NCBI RefSeq assembly: GCF_018991925.1
Contig: NW_024753828.1
Coordinates: forward strand, 2,714,014-2,778,013
From: Homarus americanus
Taxonomy: Eukaryota > Arthropoda > Malacostraca > Decapoda > Nephropidae
DNA: 64,000 nt
Reading direction: 5' to 3'
Position 1 is the stretch's first letter; every line of letters starts with the position of its first letter. A program made the position numbers and the translations under genes. This document shows, piece after piece, positions 37,373-49,186 of this stretch. Below the pieces are notes generated by a model, which was not told the origin of the DNA, did not search any database, and saw nothing but the letters and a program-made list of their open reading frames with translations.

Positions 37373-37431
37373 TACAATAATTCACAGGATCTAACTCTAA
37401 CATTGCCACAAAAGTGGAGCGTTACTAACTA

Positions 37432-38462
37432 CTCTCATATACAGTATATGGCCACTAAGTACTGTCACCAATATGGCCACTAACTACTGTCATCTATACG
37501 ACCACTAACTACTGTCACCTATATGGCCACTAACTACTGTCACCTATATGGCCACTAACTACTGTCATCTATACGGCCACTAACTACTGTCACCTATATG
37601 GCCACTAACTACTGTCACCTATATGGCCACTAACTACTGTCACCTATATGGCCACTAACTACTGTCACCTATATGGCCACTAACTACTGTCACCCACTAA
37701 CTACTGTCACCTATATGGCCACTAACTACTGTCACCTATATGGCCACTAACTACTGTCACCTATACGGCCACTAACTACTGTCACCTATATGGGTCACTA
37801 CTGTCACCTATATGGCCACTAACTTGTCACCTATATGGCCACTAACTACTCACTGCCACTAACTACTGTCACCTATATGGCCACTAACTACTGTCACCTA
37901 TATGGCCACTAACTACTGTCACCTATATGGCCACTAACTACTGTCACCTATATGGTCACACTAACTACTGTCACCTATATATGGCCCTAACTACTGTCAC
38001 CTGTACTAACTACTGTCACCTATATGGCCACTAACTACTTCACTATGCACTAACTGTCACCTACTAACCAATATGGCCACTGGCTACTATATACTAACTA
38101 CTGTCACCAATATGGCCACTAACTACTGTCACCTATATGGCCACTAACTACTGTCACCAACTGTAACTACTGTCATGGCCACTAACTACTGTCACCTATA
38201 TGGCCACTAACTACTGTCACCTATATGGCCACTAACTACTGTCACCTATATGGCCACTAACTACTGTCACCTATATGGCCACTAACTACTGTCACCTATA
38301 TGGCCACTAACTACCCTCACCTATATGGCCACTAACTACCCTCACCTATATGGCCACTAACTACCCTCACCTATATGGCCACTAACTACCCTCACCTATA
38401 TGGTCACTAACTACCCTCACCTATATGGCCACTAATTACTCTCACCTATATGGTCACTAATT
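37432..38462. repeat. 25-bp minisatellite, about 40 units, in TRPA intron 1
   Basis: Consensus unit GGCCACTAACTACTGTCACC plus TATAT, repeated over about 1 kb with truncated and rearranged units around 37790-38160. Later units change ACTGTC to CCCTC. It lies between the first two TRPA coding exons. Confidence 0.95.
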
Positions 38463-38489
38463 TTGCTCCAACCGTAACGTCCTGCCATT

Positions 38490-38680
38490 GTTAGGTTGGG
38501 TTAGGTCAGGTAACGTTGGCCTGGGTTGGTTAATTAGGTTAGGTTAGGTTAGGCTGGGTTAGGTTAAGTAAGATTAGGTTAGGTAAACAATCGTGCTTTT
38601 CATTAATAGTTTGTAGAGTATTTAAATTTTCTAATTTTCGTCCCTAAATACAAAAACGTTTCGCATATATCCCAAGCGAA

Positions 38681-38729
<49 letters not shown>

Positions 38730-38730
38730 C
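38490..38730. repeat. TTAGG-type run and (AC)n microsatellite
   Basis: 38518-38582 contains TTAGGTTAGGTTAGG with variants, resembling the arthropod telomeric pentamer in an interstitial position. 38684-38726 is a pure AC dinucleotide repeat ending 22 bases before the probable first TRPA exon. Confidence 0.85.
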
Positions 38731-38748
38731 TACTTGGTGTATTCATAC

Positions 38749-38789
38749 CTGTTAATAAAGAACGGTAATATCTTCATCAGTTTCTTCAT
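38749..38789 (-). CDS. Probable first coding exon of the TRPA gene
   Basis: The minus strand reads ATG at 38789 and gives MKKLMKILPFFIN plus two bases, followed by the donor CAG|GTATGA. The leftover phase (two bases) exactly fits exon 37116-36888, which starts with a single base completing an Arg codon. An in-frame TGA lies three codons before the ATG. Phase and donor support it; no homology can be seen in so short a peptide. Confidence 0.5.
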
Positions 38790-38799
38790 TATTACCAAA

Positions 38800-40700
38800 T
38801 ATCACACGCTGACACACACTGCACTGAAACTCGTTAAATTTCTGGTGTTTTCTGATTTATCAAAACATAAGACTGTGAGAGGCGTGGGTACAACAGTCTT
38901 GGCAAGTCATCATATAAGGAAGCACTTCACTTTCTTAACCACTTAACTCTTCCGCCTCAGTTTTTAAAATATTGACATACTATTGCGTGATGTATGTCTG
39001 TTACTCTTTATCACTTTGAAAATATTGTGTAAAATTCTGATACACAGTGCTTACACGCGACTTCTATAATGCGTATCACAATAGTTATCTGATCACACAC
39101 TACAAAATACGGTTGTGGTATTGGAGTAGAATATTAAGAGGATGTGTACATATGTTTCCGCAAGGCTGGACGCGGGACAACTGACTGCCCAGGAGCTCAA
39201 CACACTTTTAATAGGACGACGAAACGCGGGATATCCCAGACAGTCCTTGTCTTAACCCCTTGGAAAATCCTGTGTTCCACGAAATGTTCTTTGGTTTTCT
39301 TCATACAACACTGCTAACGTGTGGCTGATGCAGTGCACAGTATGTCAATGATTTAGAATCAACGGAGCATTATCTCCCAACTCAGGTGTTAGCTGTATAA
39401 CAGAAGCTCTTTCTGTTATGGTATATATTTCTATCACGTAATATTAGAGACGCATGTCCAGTATCAATAAGATTGGTGTTTTTATTTCATTATAACACCT
39501 GTTGATGTTGACGTGTTGAGGGTCACACAGTGGAAGAAGTGAAGGCCTTTCCTCCTCGTGTCATAAGGCATCACTGACAGACTTGCTCATGACAAGTTAC
39601 TTCACATGCATGAAAACTAAAAAAGTTACTTGTATACACGTATCAGCAACTTGATGTTTATTGCTATATCATATATTATATTAATAAACAAATTACATTA
39701 AATAAACGTCGTAAATTTACTATATTTATCCACCAGTAAATATTGTACGTCACAACCGAGTTTACTTCCCAGAACTCAGCTCCAGACAAGGAATCTCCTA
39801 CTTCAGTCAGCAGTGCTTCATAGAACGTTCCGTGAAGTGCCTCTAATAAATTGTACGTAATTCAGAAGGAAAAAAAAAGTGTGAGAAAATGTGCCCGAGT
39901 GTGTGAGCAGGTGTGGTGTGTGGTAATGTGTGGTACTGTATGACGATTTTACTGAAAATATACCTATCTATTAACAACAAAGTATAATTGTAGATACAGT
40001 AAGAAAGACCTGGCAGGTAACAGTGACACTACAGTGGCATGAGTGTACCATTTTCTGCTGTCGTGTCAAAAGCTTCAAATGAAATGATAAATGTAGAATT
40101 ATTTGTTTACCGACAATGACAAATAATTATTTATGTAAAAGTAAAGTAAAGTTATAAAATTTATATGATTAACATCAACATCACTATTACCTTATATTTT
40201 CATTTAGTTCTTATTTCCAATTTCTATGAAAAGTTTGTTGAAAATAAAGGAAAGTGATAAACTAAGCTTACCTGGATTTGTTTTCTCTTAAATACAACAG
40301 TACTTTATAGGGACGGCGAGGATAAGGCTGGGGCCGTGGGACGAGGCTAAGGGGCGCTGGGCGGTGCTGGGGGCGTGGGTCGAGGTTGGGACTCGGAATT
40401 CGTGTGACAGGCCAAGGTGTAAAGTCTCACACTAACACAAAGCAACTTCCTTCCTTCGCTTTGTGTGTGGAAGACACTGGGCCCGTCTTGTTCCAGAGTA
40501 ACGCAGTGTCACCTTCCTAAACGTTGTGGTAATATTCTTGCGTGTGAATTACTCCAGAGTGTGTAATGTGTTGTGGTTCTTATGGCTCCATTACAGATCC
40601 CGGGGGCATACTGGCAATACCCGTCCGTCCGTCTAACTACACAGTAGTTCCGCCTAGCTTTATGAGCACAGAGCCGTTCCAGCTCACAGTAATTCTTTTA
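38800..40700. other. Upstream region of the TRPA gene, no coding exon seen
   Basis: Mostly AT-rich DNA. A minus-strand CAG|GTAAGC donor at about 40272, next to a GC-rich stretch (40310-40400), could end a non-coding first exon of the TRPA gene. No clear promoter element could be fixed. Confidence 0.35.
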
Positions 40701-40704
40701 TCCT

Positions 40705-40790
40705 CTTCGCCACTGATCGGGTCGTTAGCCGCTCGGGCGGTCGGTCGCGTCTCTGTTACGCACTGTTGGCAAGTACTGAGCATGCCCTGG
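40705..40790 (+). repeat. Second copy of the 31640 repeat
   Basis: It matches 31640-31715 with small indels (CCACTGATCGGGTCGTTAGC, TCTGTTACGCACT) and abuts the LINE fragment that follows. It may be part of a longer composite repeat. Confidence 0.65.
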
Positions 40791-40849
40791 CTCCTGAATA
40801 TATCTGCACCTGCGTCAGTGTTGGTCAAGTCTGGTCTTGAAAACGCTCA

Positions 40850-42700
40850 CACTCGGTGCCGTCACAATACTCTCTGGCAGATTTTTCCAAGAGTATTATT
40901 CATCTCCCGTGGCGGACAGAAGTTGTCCACTCAGGATATGCCGACGATGTCCTCCTCCAACCCCCTAACTACCTCAGCATGCAGGAAATCCTTGATCTGG
41001 CCTCCAGTGAGTGTGATTCACTTGGTTCCCGTCTTTTAACTGAGAAAACTAAAGCCATGTGGCACGGTCGTGTTGTACCTCCCCCCCTTCTCTTATCAGG
41101 AACGCCCTTGAACTGGGTTAAAGAGACAAAATACCTGGGTGTGTGTGTAACTCGCACACGTTGTCAGATCCCTGAAGTCCGCTATCTTCGAGACATATGC
41201 TTTCGGCGTCTCGCTCCCCTCTCTACCATCCCTGTGCTTCTCACCAAGTACAAGTCCTTTGTCCGTTCCTGTGTCGACTACGCCGCCCCTGCCCTCGTCA
41301 ACATTAGTCGGATTGCTGTCAACCGTCTCGAAGTTATCCAAAGGAAAGCTGCTCGTATCATCCTTGGGGCCCCTCAGTGGACACGCTCCACTTCTCTATA
41401 TACCGAACTTGGTCTTTCCCCCTTACAGGATCATGTCCGGGAGTTTTTCCTGAAAACTACCGTTTCCATTCTACGGGATCCTCGGGGCAACTATGTCCAA
41501 GCCAACTTGACTCCTGCTGTCCGAGGCCGACCTCCATCTAGAAGACAGTGGCGAGGGTCACTCATCCGAGCCCTTCAGGAACACGACCGCCTGCCTGGTA
41601 TTGTTGTCACCCCTGCTGTTGGTTCGTCTTCTTTTCCCTGACTGGATTTTCAACCTGAAGTGATTGCCCTCAGTGGACCGCTCCCAAAATCCCATGTGAA
41701 TCCTTTTATTCTCTGCAAAAACTACCTCTCCAGGATCGCCCACTGGTCCCCAGGTAGGGTCGTCCTCTACACTGATGGCTCTGTTGACCCCGCTACAGGT
41801 AGGGCCGGGGCTGGTGTCTACATCTCCCGTCCTGATGCCCCTGAGCCTATCAAACTTTCTCTCAGACTTTCTGACGGGGCATCCTCCACTCAGGCTGAAG
41901 TGATAATCCTCCTTGCTGCCCTTCTCACTAAGGAAGAAGCCGGTAGTTTCTGCCCCTCGCTTGTCTGCTGCGATTCCAGGTCTGCTCTCGACGGGATCGC
42001 ATTTGGATCAGGGTAGAATAAGGACCTTATCCTCCGAATACGAGGGTTAACATCAACACTTCAGGATGCAGGCCGTCCTGTGACATTCCTATGGATACCC
42101 AGTCATGTCGGTATCTTAGGGAATGAGGTAGCAGATGGCCTTGCCAAAACTGGCTGTAACAAGGCCACACCTGACTACGTTGTTCCTCGAACACTTTTAC
42201 AGCTTAGGACCCAAATTCGCCGCAAACAGAGAGAAGCTCGGGAAGCAGCCATCCCCTGGACTCCCCGCCCACTTGGTACGATGTCCTCCGTAAACTTCCT
42301 GACCTCTCGTATGTTTATGGGAAAGGGTCGCGGAAAAGGGACGTTATTGCTGCCCGTATCATCATTGGGTAAGAGTTTGCTTGGGAGATTGCTATCCCTG
42401 CATCCCCCGAGCAACGCAGTATGCAGAAGACCCAACAACCCTTGTCCACTACCTCCTAAGATGTCTCCACACACAACGCTTCTGTGACGCCTGCTGGACC
42501 ACCACTCCACGACACCCTGACGGAGACACGATGATCCTCCCCATACTGGCCAGATATTATGTAAATAATATTGATGATGTGTTGAAGGAATATCCTTCCT
42601 TCCTTAGGCTTTAGTAAGGACCTCTATAATATTTATATATACCTAGTGGCAGCACTAGGATCCCGGTTCCTCTATCAAGGAATAAAATAACGAAATTGAA
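40850..42700 (+). pseudogene. LINE fragment: reverse transcriptase C-terminus and RNase H
   Basis: 5'-truncated ORF2 remnant. 40856-41641 contains the polymerase active-site motif GYADDVLL, then TKYLGVCVTRT, FVRSCVDYAAPAL and RLEVIQRKAARIILGAP. After a TGA the same frame continues with an RNase H domain: VLYTDGSVDP (first Asp), TQAEVIIL (Glu), VCCDSRSALDG (Asp), a TAG stop at 42014, then WIPSHVGILGNEVADGLAK (His/Asp). Further down the frame shifts and a zinc-knuckle-like VHYLLRCLHTQRFCDACW piece ends at 42614. A 3' tail with AAATTGAAAAATTGAAATTG follows. RNase H after reverse transcriptase is known in I, R1, LOA and some Jockey-group LINEs. Stops show it is inactive. Confidence 0.9.
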
Positions 42701-42899
42701 AAATTGAAATTGAGTATAATTCTCACTCCGAAAAAGTTTGCCCTTGCTGTTTTCTGGACTAGTGACTCTTTCAATCTTGAGCTGTGAGCCTGTGACCCCT
42801 TGTGGGGCGAGCGTCCGCCAGCTCCAGGTATGGACACTCGACCGAGTAGTGCCCGCTGAGATATTTATATAATTTAATTAGGTCACCCCTTACCTGTCT

Positions 42900-43140
42900 G
42901 TAGTGTAACCTTGGACTTTTTCAATCAGCTGACGGGGTGATTGCTCCAGACGGGAAGCACCTCACTCTTGAAGATCGCTACGAGGGACGGACCGTCTAGA
43001 TATTTGAACACCCTTCCTATAAGACCTACTAGTTTAATTGCTTGATTCACCTTCTCACAATGGCCCAAGAACTTCGACCTTGTAATATTTAAACCTTGGC
43101 CTGCTTTTGTCATAAACCAAGTGACAGTCATTCTTCCATA
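42900..43140 (-). mobile_element. CR1-like LINE fragment
   Basis: The minus-strand frame reads KFLGHCEKVNQAIKLVGLI, then RVFKYLDGPSLVAIFKSEV, matching the post-polymerase region of the copies at 50400-51200 and 48725-48850. It is truncated on both sides. Confidence 0.8.
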
Positions 43141-43568
43141 CCTGATACGATTTTTAAGTTGATTGATTCAGCGAATTATTTCGTTGCTTGGACCTTAATG
43201 GTATGGTGCTAGAGGAGCACACTGTCACAACACATATAATGTACTGTAGTGGTCTGAGAAGAGTTAAAATTTTGTGATCGCAAAGATGCTCAGTGAACTT
43301 GTTAAATTTGTTAAAACAGTCTTCAGTATTATCTAGAACCATTTTGGGAAAGAAATTGGTATACAGAACGAGAGGTAGAAGCTGAAGAAAATAAATGTTC
43401 ATTATATACACCCATAAAAAAATCAGGTGAGGCGGGAGGGTAGGGGTGGGAGGCGTGGCTCCATGTCATGTACTCCGAACTAGAAAGGTTACGTCATGTG
43501 ACGTCACACTAGGAGAACTTTGTGGCTGACGGGGCAACGCCCTTAACAGTCCACTTTAGAAAACGTAC

Positions 43569-43805
<237 letters not shown>

Positions 43806-43809
43806 ATCA

Positions 43810-44930
43810 TCAACAACAGTCAACAGCATAATGCTGTGGGCGTTGGTGATTAGGTGTTCATTTGCTGGAGACGAAAAAAATACCAGTGATAACTCCATGA
43901 ACTTGATGGTGTGTCTTGGAGCCGGTGCACTGGTGGTGTTAATATTACTGAAGTTACACTATCATTTCACTCAAGTGTATATTACTAGATAGGAGATGTC
44001 AACCATATCGTAAGTATTTGATCCTGGTCAATGCAGGGATTACTAAGGTAGGCTTACAAAGAGCAATTAAGGAGATAAAATGAAATATGTTTACTGAAAG
44101 AAAATTTTGTAGAAAAATCCTGCTTTTGGAAAAAGAATTGTTTTAAGTCATTATTATGCCATAATGTGTGGGGCTTAAGTATGTGAAATAAACACTTTTA
44201 ATTAACTTTATATTTATGTGTGTGTGTTTAGACCTTTTGTCTGTTTAACTATACGAAGGAGCCAGAGTGAGTTGTGTTGAACAGAACGCACATAAGGCAG
44301 ATGAGCATTCACCCAGCGGCCTAGCACTCCAGCGAGTGAGCCACAGTTATGTGTACCCTACAGCGTCACTACGAATTACGTCATCACTCACAAACGACCT
44401 TGTACTCTAAAAAAATGGAAACAAAACCTTTACTCAAACAATTCCTAAACAAAGAAGTAATTCCAAAATACATACGTACCAGGATAATGAAGACAATTCG
44501 TTGCACGTACAGGGGAATGTGGCTAATTGGAGTGACTCAACGCCGTCCAGCTTCCTATAACGTCACCGCGATGAGGTTAACAGTGTTAAAGAGGCCCGTG
44601 TGGTGGGCCACAAAACCTTCCTCAATTTCCCGTTTTGAAAGTTTGGTTCCACTAGTTATAGCTAAATGCAAAGTAGGAAATCCCTTCATGTTGCAGCAAT
44701 GACGTTTGCACTGTTATTCACTAAAATGTCAGCTATTTCCTTATTATATTAAGTTATCATTAATTCATCGTAGTTTGGTATTGTGCGCTCTCTAAGCACC
44801 AATCGTTGCATTAGTTGTAGGAACATGGAATGCCATTCAACCTATCATCATTTAGATATGTATACAATTACAGTATACTGTTTATGTTCAATATATTAAT
44901 GAACATATTTCGACTTGGCAGTAGATAGTA
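43810..44930. other. No gene supported
   Basis: Unique-looking AT-rich DNA. One 117-residue open frame at 44349-44702 shows no recognisable motif or repeat and is not called. Confidence 0.5.
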
Positions 44931-44934
44931 CCTG

Positions 44935-46098
44935 TAGTGGACGTACACCACAGTTAACTAGTAGATGGTAGATAAGATACAACACATTTAACGGGTAGAA
45001 GGGAAAAACACCACCACAGTTACTAGTAGGAGGCGTATACACCACCACAATTAACTATTAGAAGGTAGATAACACCACTACATTTAACTAGTAGATGGTA
45101 GATAAGATACAACACCACAGTTAACTCGTAGGTAGATTCACCACCACAGTTAACTAGTAAAAGGTAGATACAACACCACAGTTAACTAGTAGGTAGATAC
45201 ACCACCACAGTTAACTAGTAGAAGGTAGATACAACACCACAGTTAACTAGTAGAAGGTAGATACAACACCACAGTTAACTAGTAGAAGGTAGATACAACA
45301 CCACAGTTAACAAGTAGAAGGTAGATACAACACCACAGTTAACTAGTAGAAGGTAGATACAACACCACAGTTAACTAGTAGAAGGTAGATACAACACCAC
45401 AGTTAACTAGTAGAAGGTAGATACAACACCACAGTTAACACCACAGTTAACAAGTAGAAGGTAGATACAACACCACAGTTAACTAGTAGAAGGTAGATAC
45501 AACACCACAGTTAACTAGTAGAAGGTAGATACAACACCACAGTTAACTAGTAGAAGGTAGATACAACACCACAGTTAACTAGTAGAAGGTAGATACAACA
45601 CCACAGTTAACTAGTAGAAGGTAGATACAACACCACAGTTAACTAGTAGAAGGTAGATACAACACCACAGTTAACTAGTAGAAGGTAGATACAACACCAC
45701 AGTTAACTAGTAGAAGGTAGATACAACACCACAGTTAACTAGTAGAAGGTAGATACAACACCACAGTTAACTAGTAGAAGGTAGATACAACACCACAGTT
45801 AACTAGTAGAAGGTAGATACAACACCACAGTTAACTAGTAGAAGGTAGATACAACACCACAGTTAACTAGTAGAAGGTAGATACAACACCACAGTTAACT
45901 AGTAGAAGGTAGATAACACCACCACAGTTAACTAGTAGAAGGTAGATACAACACCACAGTTACTAGTAGAAGGTAGATAACACCACCACAGTTAACTAGT
46001 AGAAGGTAGATACAACACCACAGTTACTAGTAGAAGGTAGATACAACACCACAGTTAACTAGTAGAAGGTAGATACAACACCACAGTTAACTATAGTA
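44935..46098. repeat. 32-bp minisatellite, about 36 units
   Basis: Consensus AACACCACAGTTAACTAGTA plus GAAGGTAGATAC. The first units (44940-45200) are irregular, those from 45210 to 45890 nearly identical, then mixed 31-33-bp variants. The core CACAGTTAACTA is shared with the array at 47175. Confidence 0.95.
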
Positions 46099-46184
46099 TT
46101 CAGTTAAAAACACTTTCCTGTATGCTGTTGATAGGGAAAGAGATCTACATGTTGTGATAGACCAATCACTGAAGGCGGCCCAAC

Positions 46185-46365
46185 AAGTGGGAGCAGCAGT
46201 GATAAAAAACAAACTGAACGTATTTTTTTTTGTGATGTCGCGCACCACCAACACGAGAGGACATAACTACAAGCTCGCCAAGTTATCACGAAGAACGAAC
46301 ACAAGGAAATACTTCTTCACATAGAGGGTGGTAGACCTACGGAACGGTCAACCAGCTTAAGTACT
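46185..46365 (+). mobile_element. CR1-like LINE fragment between the two minisatellites
   Basis: The plus strand reads VMSRTTNTRGHNYKLAKLS, then RRTNTRKYFFT and RVVDLRNGQ. This is the characteristic C-terminal end of CR1-type reverse transcriptases (RGHxxKLxK...RVVxxWNxLP). It splits the minisatellite domain. Confidence 0.75.
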
Positions 46366-47174
46366 GGGATTCAGAATAACCCCAGACAACAGAATCAAGA
46401 ACAGTCAAGTAAATACAACACAAACACAGTTAACTATAGTAGATATAACACCAACACAGTTAAGTATAGTAGATACAATGTACTGCGCACATCATAGTCA
46501 TTCCTAAAAACCCCCTCTAATTCATATTACGCTGCATAACATTCAAATCCACGGCGCGTGTAGAATCTCAGAAAACGGGAAACATTGATAAAGGATAACT
46601 CACCTACTCAATGGTTCTGAATCATTTGTTGAATTTTACCCAGGTACGGTTATATAATATTAATTGTATGTATTCATAGCATTAAGAAGAACTCAAGGTA
46701 TCTATAAGATGATTGGGAAAGTCCAGTTGATCCGGACTAGCGTACTTTAGGACTAAGTGTAGATCGTGGTTTGAAGGTCATACTATTTACGTCTGTTAAC
46801 GTTTAGCGAACATAACTTCAACATAACTTCCGCAGATATCACATGAAAATACATGAGAACAATGATCTGGAAAAAGGATAAATGTATCAGAACTATGTGA
46901 GGTGTTGGAAGTGACCCAGAAACTATACTGTACTAGAAAGGAAATATCTTGTATGCATCGGTGTGAACTTAATATACCCTTCTTTCCCTTTTCGATCTGG
47001 TCAATGAAAAACCCAACCCAATTCCTAGTCCACTCTGCCCGCTACCTAACGAGCTACATACTGCCCAGACGGGGTCTGGTGGCAGCAACCCTTAGAAATT
47101 AAGAATAGAGTTAAGTTATCCCCTTAGACTTAGTGACCCCAGAATCTGGCAGTATAAATCAGAAAACACAATCA

Positions 47175-47935
47175 AGAACAGTTAGCTATAGTGGATATAA
47201 CACCAACACAGTTAACTATAGTGGATACAACACCAACACAGTTAACTACAGTATATTAATACAACACCAAACAGTTAACTATAGTGGATACAACACCAAC
47301 ACAGTTAACTACAGTATATTAATACAACATCAACACAGTTAACTATAGTGGATACAACACCAACACAGTTAACTATAGTGGATACAACACCAACACAGTT
47401 AACTACAGTATATTAATAAACACCAAACAGTTAACTATAGTGGATACAACACCAACACAGTTAACTATAGTGGATACAACACCAACACAGTTAACTATAG
47501 TGGATACAACACCAAACAGTTAACTATAGTATAGTGGATACAACACCAACACAGTTAACTATAGTGGATACAACACCAAACAGTTAACTATAGTGGATAC
47601 AACACCAACACAGTTAACTATAGTGGATACAACACCAACACAGTTAACTATAGTGGATACAACACCAACACAGTTAACTATAGTGGATACAACACCAACA
47701 CAGTTAACTATAGTGGATACAACACCAACACAGTTAACTATAGTGGATACAACACCAACACAGTTAACTATAGTGGATACAACACCAACACAGTTAACTA
47801 TAGTGGATACAACACCAACACAGTTAACTATAGTGGATATAACACCAACACAGTTAACTATAGTGGATACAACACCAACACAGTCAACTGTAATATATAC
47901 AGTACCAACACAGTTAATTAATAGTCATGATAAAG
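47175..47935. repeat. 30-bp minisatellite, about 24 units
   Basis: Consensus AACACCAACACAGTTAACTA plus TAGTGGATAC. Early units vary (TACAGTATATTAATACAACA inserts), those from 47590 to 47870 are almost identical. Since 30 is divisible by three, a false open frame (TTPTQLTIVD repeated) crosses it; I do not call a gene. Confidence 0.95.
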
Positions 47936-48724
47936 TGAATGTTAACTTCCACAACCAATGTTGCTTCACCTATGACGTTTACATCACAAAAACACAAGTG
48001 ACTTACTTCATCGTGTAGTGCAGTGCAGTGTTTCTTCAGATGGTGTAACTGTTACTTGAGTGTGTTGCTCACTGCGTTGATATCACGACGCTGGTATATG
48101 CGTACTGACTCAACTTTGAGATAATCACCAAAGGCCGCAACAACAGCAAGTCACGGGATTTAATCAGTGTGTTAGTCACTGAGTTTTAGGAAATATTTGG
48201 ATAAATTCTTAACCGCGTTCCGCCTATGTTTCTAGGTGTTGTTTTCTTGGCTTCCTCTAACTATTAACGGTACTTACGGAATCTGAACATTACTCTTCGT
48301 TATATTAAAGTTAAATGCCGGCGAGACGGGCAAGGACCAGAAAATTATAGAGCCCCCAAAACGAAATGCCAAGCGCGACACTGGACAAGAAGAGGTTGTG
48401 TCTAGCAGTATGGACCAAAATTCTCCGATGTCTGGAATTTTAATTAAGGATTACACCGCTGATGGTACAATACGTTTCAAAAAGGAATTAATAAGAAGTG
48501 AACTGCGTGTTTTTAAGGATTTTCTTAACTGAGCAAGTGATATGTGTAAACAAAGATAGCAGTGATAAAGTAAGATAAGGTGATAAAGTCTTATTGCCCT
48601 TTCGGTGTCGAGAGTCTTAATTCCGCGAAATTAACAGTCTATATACATTTATGAAGTTATGAAGTGTAACTTGGTGTAGATGCACTTAGGTCGTATCAAC
48701 AGTGAGGAGGTATATCACTGCCCC

Positions 48725-48850
48725 AACAGGACGAAGAAACTGCACTAATAAAGACTGAATGTGAAAAGGACCTGGGTGTGTATGTTGACAACGAACTGAA
48801 GCTCTCGGAACATTGTGAGAAGAAGGTGAATCAATCAACTAAACTATACC
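48725..48850 (+). mobile_element. CR1-like LINE fragment
   Basis: The plus strand gives QDEETALIKTECEKDLGVYV, then DNELKLSEHCEKKVNQSTK, matching the minus-strand copy at 50620-50740. About 40 residues survive. Confidence 0.75.
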
Positions 48851-48852
48851 CT

Positions 48853-49173
48853 TTTCACACTAACCTGGCCCATAGGCCCCGCCCCTCTTCTTTACTAATA
48901 GCTGATTGGTTCATAGAAAATTCAAACTAAATGTGTTCACAATTGGTAAGCAGACCTGTTATTATCTAAAATAATGTTAAATATATGGTTTATCAAAATG
49001 CAAATCATTTCAAGGCATTAGCACATCAGAGAAAATTTTAAATATTTATAATAAAAGGTCGATATAAGTACGTACAGCACAGAACAGGGGGAGGTAAAAT
49101 GCTCAGGGAAACCATAAAACTATTTGTAGCTATAGACGAGGGGCGGGGCTTACGGGCCAGGTTAGCGTGGAAA
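48853..49173. mobile_element. MITE with about 33-bp GC-rich inverted ends
   Basis: The left end TTTTCACACTAACCTGGCCC continues into CATAGGCCCCGCCCCTC. The reverse complement of the right end, TTTCCACGCTAACCTGGCCC, continues into GTAAGCCCCGCCCCTC. The about 250-bp interior is AT-rich and non-coding. TAC flanks both sides roughly, compatible with a 3-bp target duplication. Confidence 0.75.
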
Positions 49174-49186
49174 TACTATACAGTAC

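Noticed and set aside
36858..37409. Single 183-residue frame as the TRPA N-terminus
   Set aside because: Its upstream half reads through the fold-back element at 37203-37372. A strong acceptor (CTCTCTCTTGACAG) places the exon start at 37116.
37432..38462. CRISPR-like array of spaced repeats
   Set aside because: Units are head-to-tail without unique spacers, in a eukaryotic intron.
40250..40320. Minus-strand TATAAAGTA as a TRPA promoter
   Set aside because: It lies only about 30 bases from a plausible splice donor, so it would leave almost no exon; more likely chance or part of a non-coding exon.
44349..44702. 117-residue plus-strand frame
   Set aside because: No motif, no splice context and no resemblance to a family; length alone is not enough in 64 kb.
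47593..48018. 141-residue open frame of TTPTQLTIVD repeats
   Set aside because: It is produced by the 30-bp minisatellite, whose unit length is divisible by three and contains no stop in this frame. No start context or flanking coding sequence.
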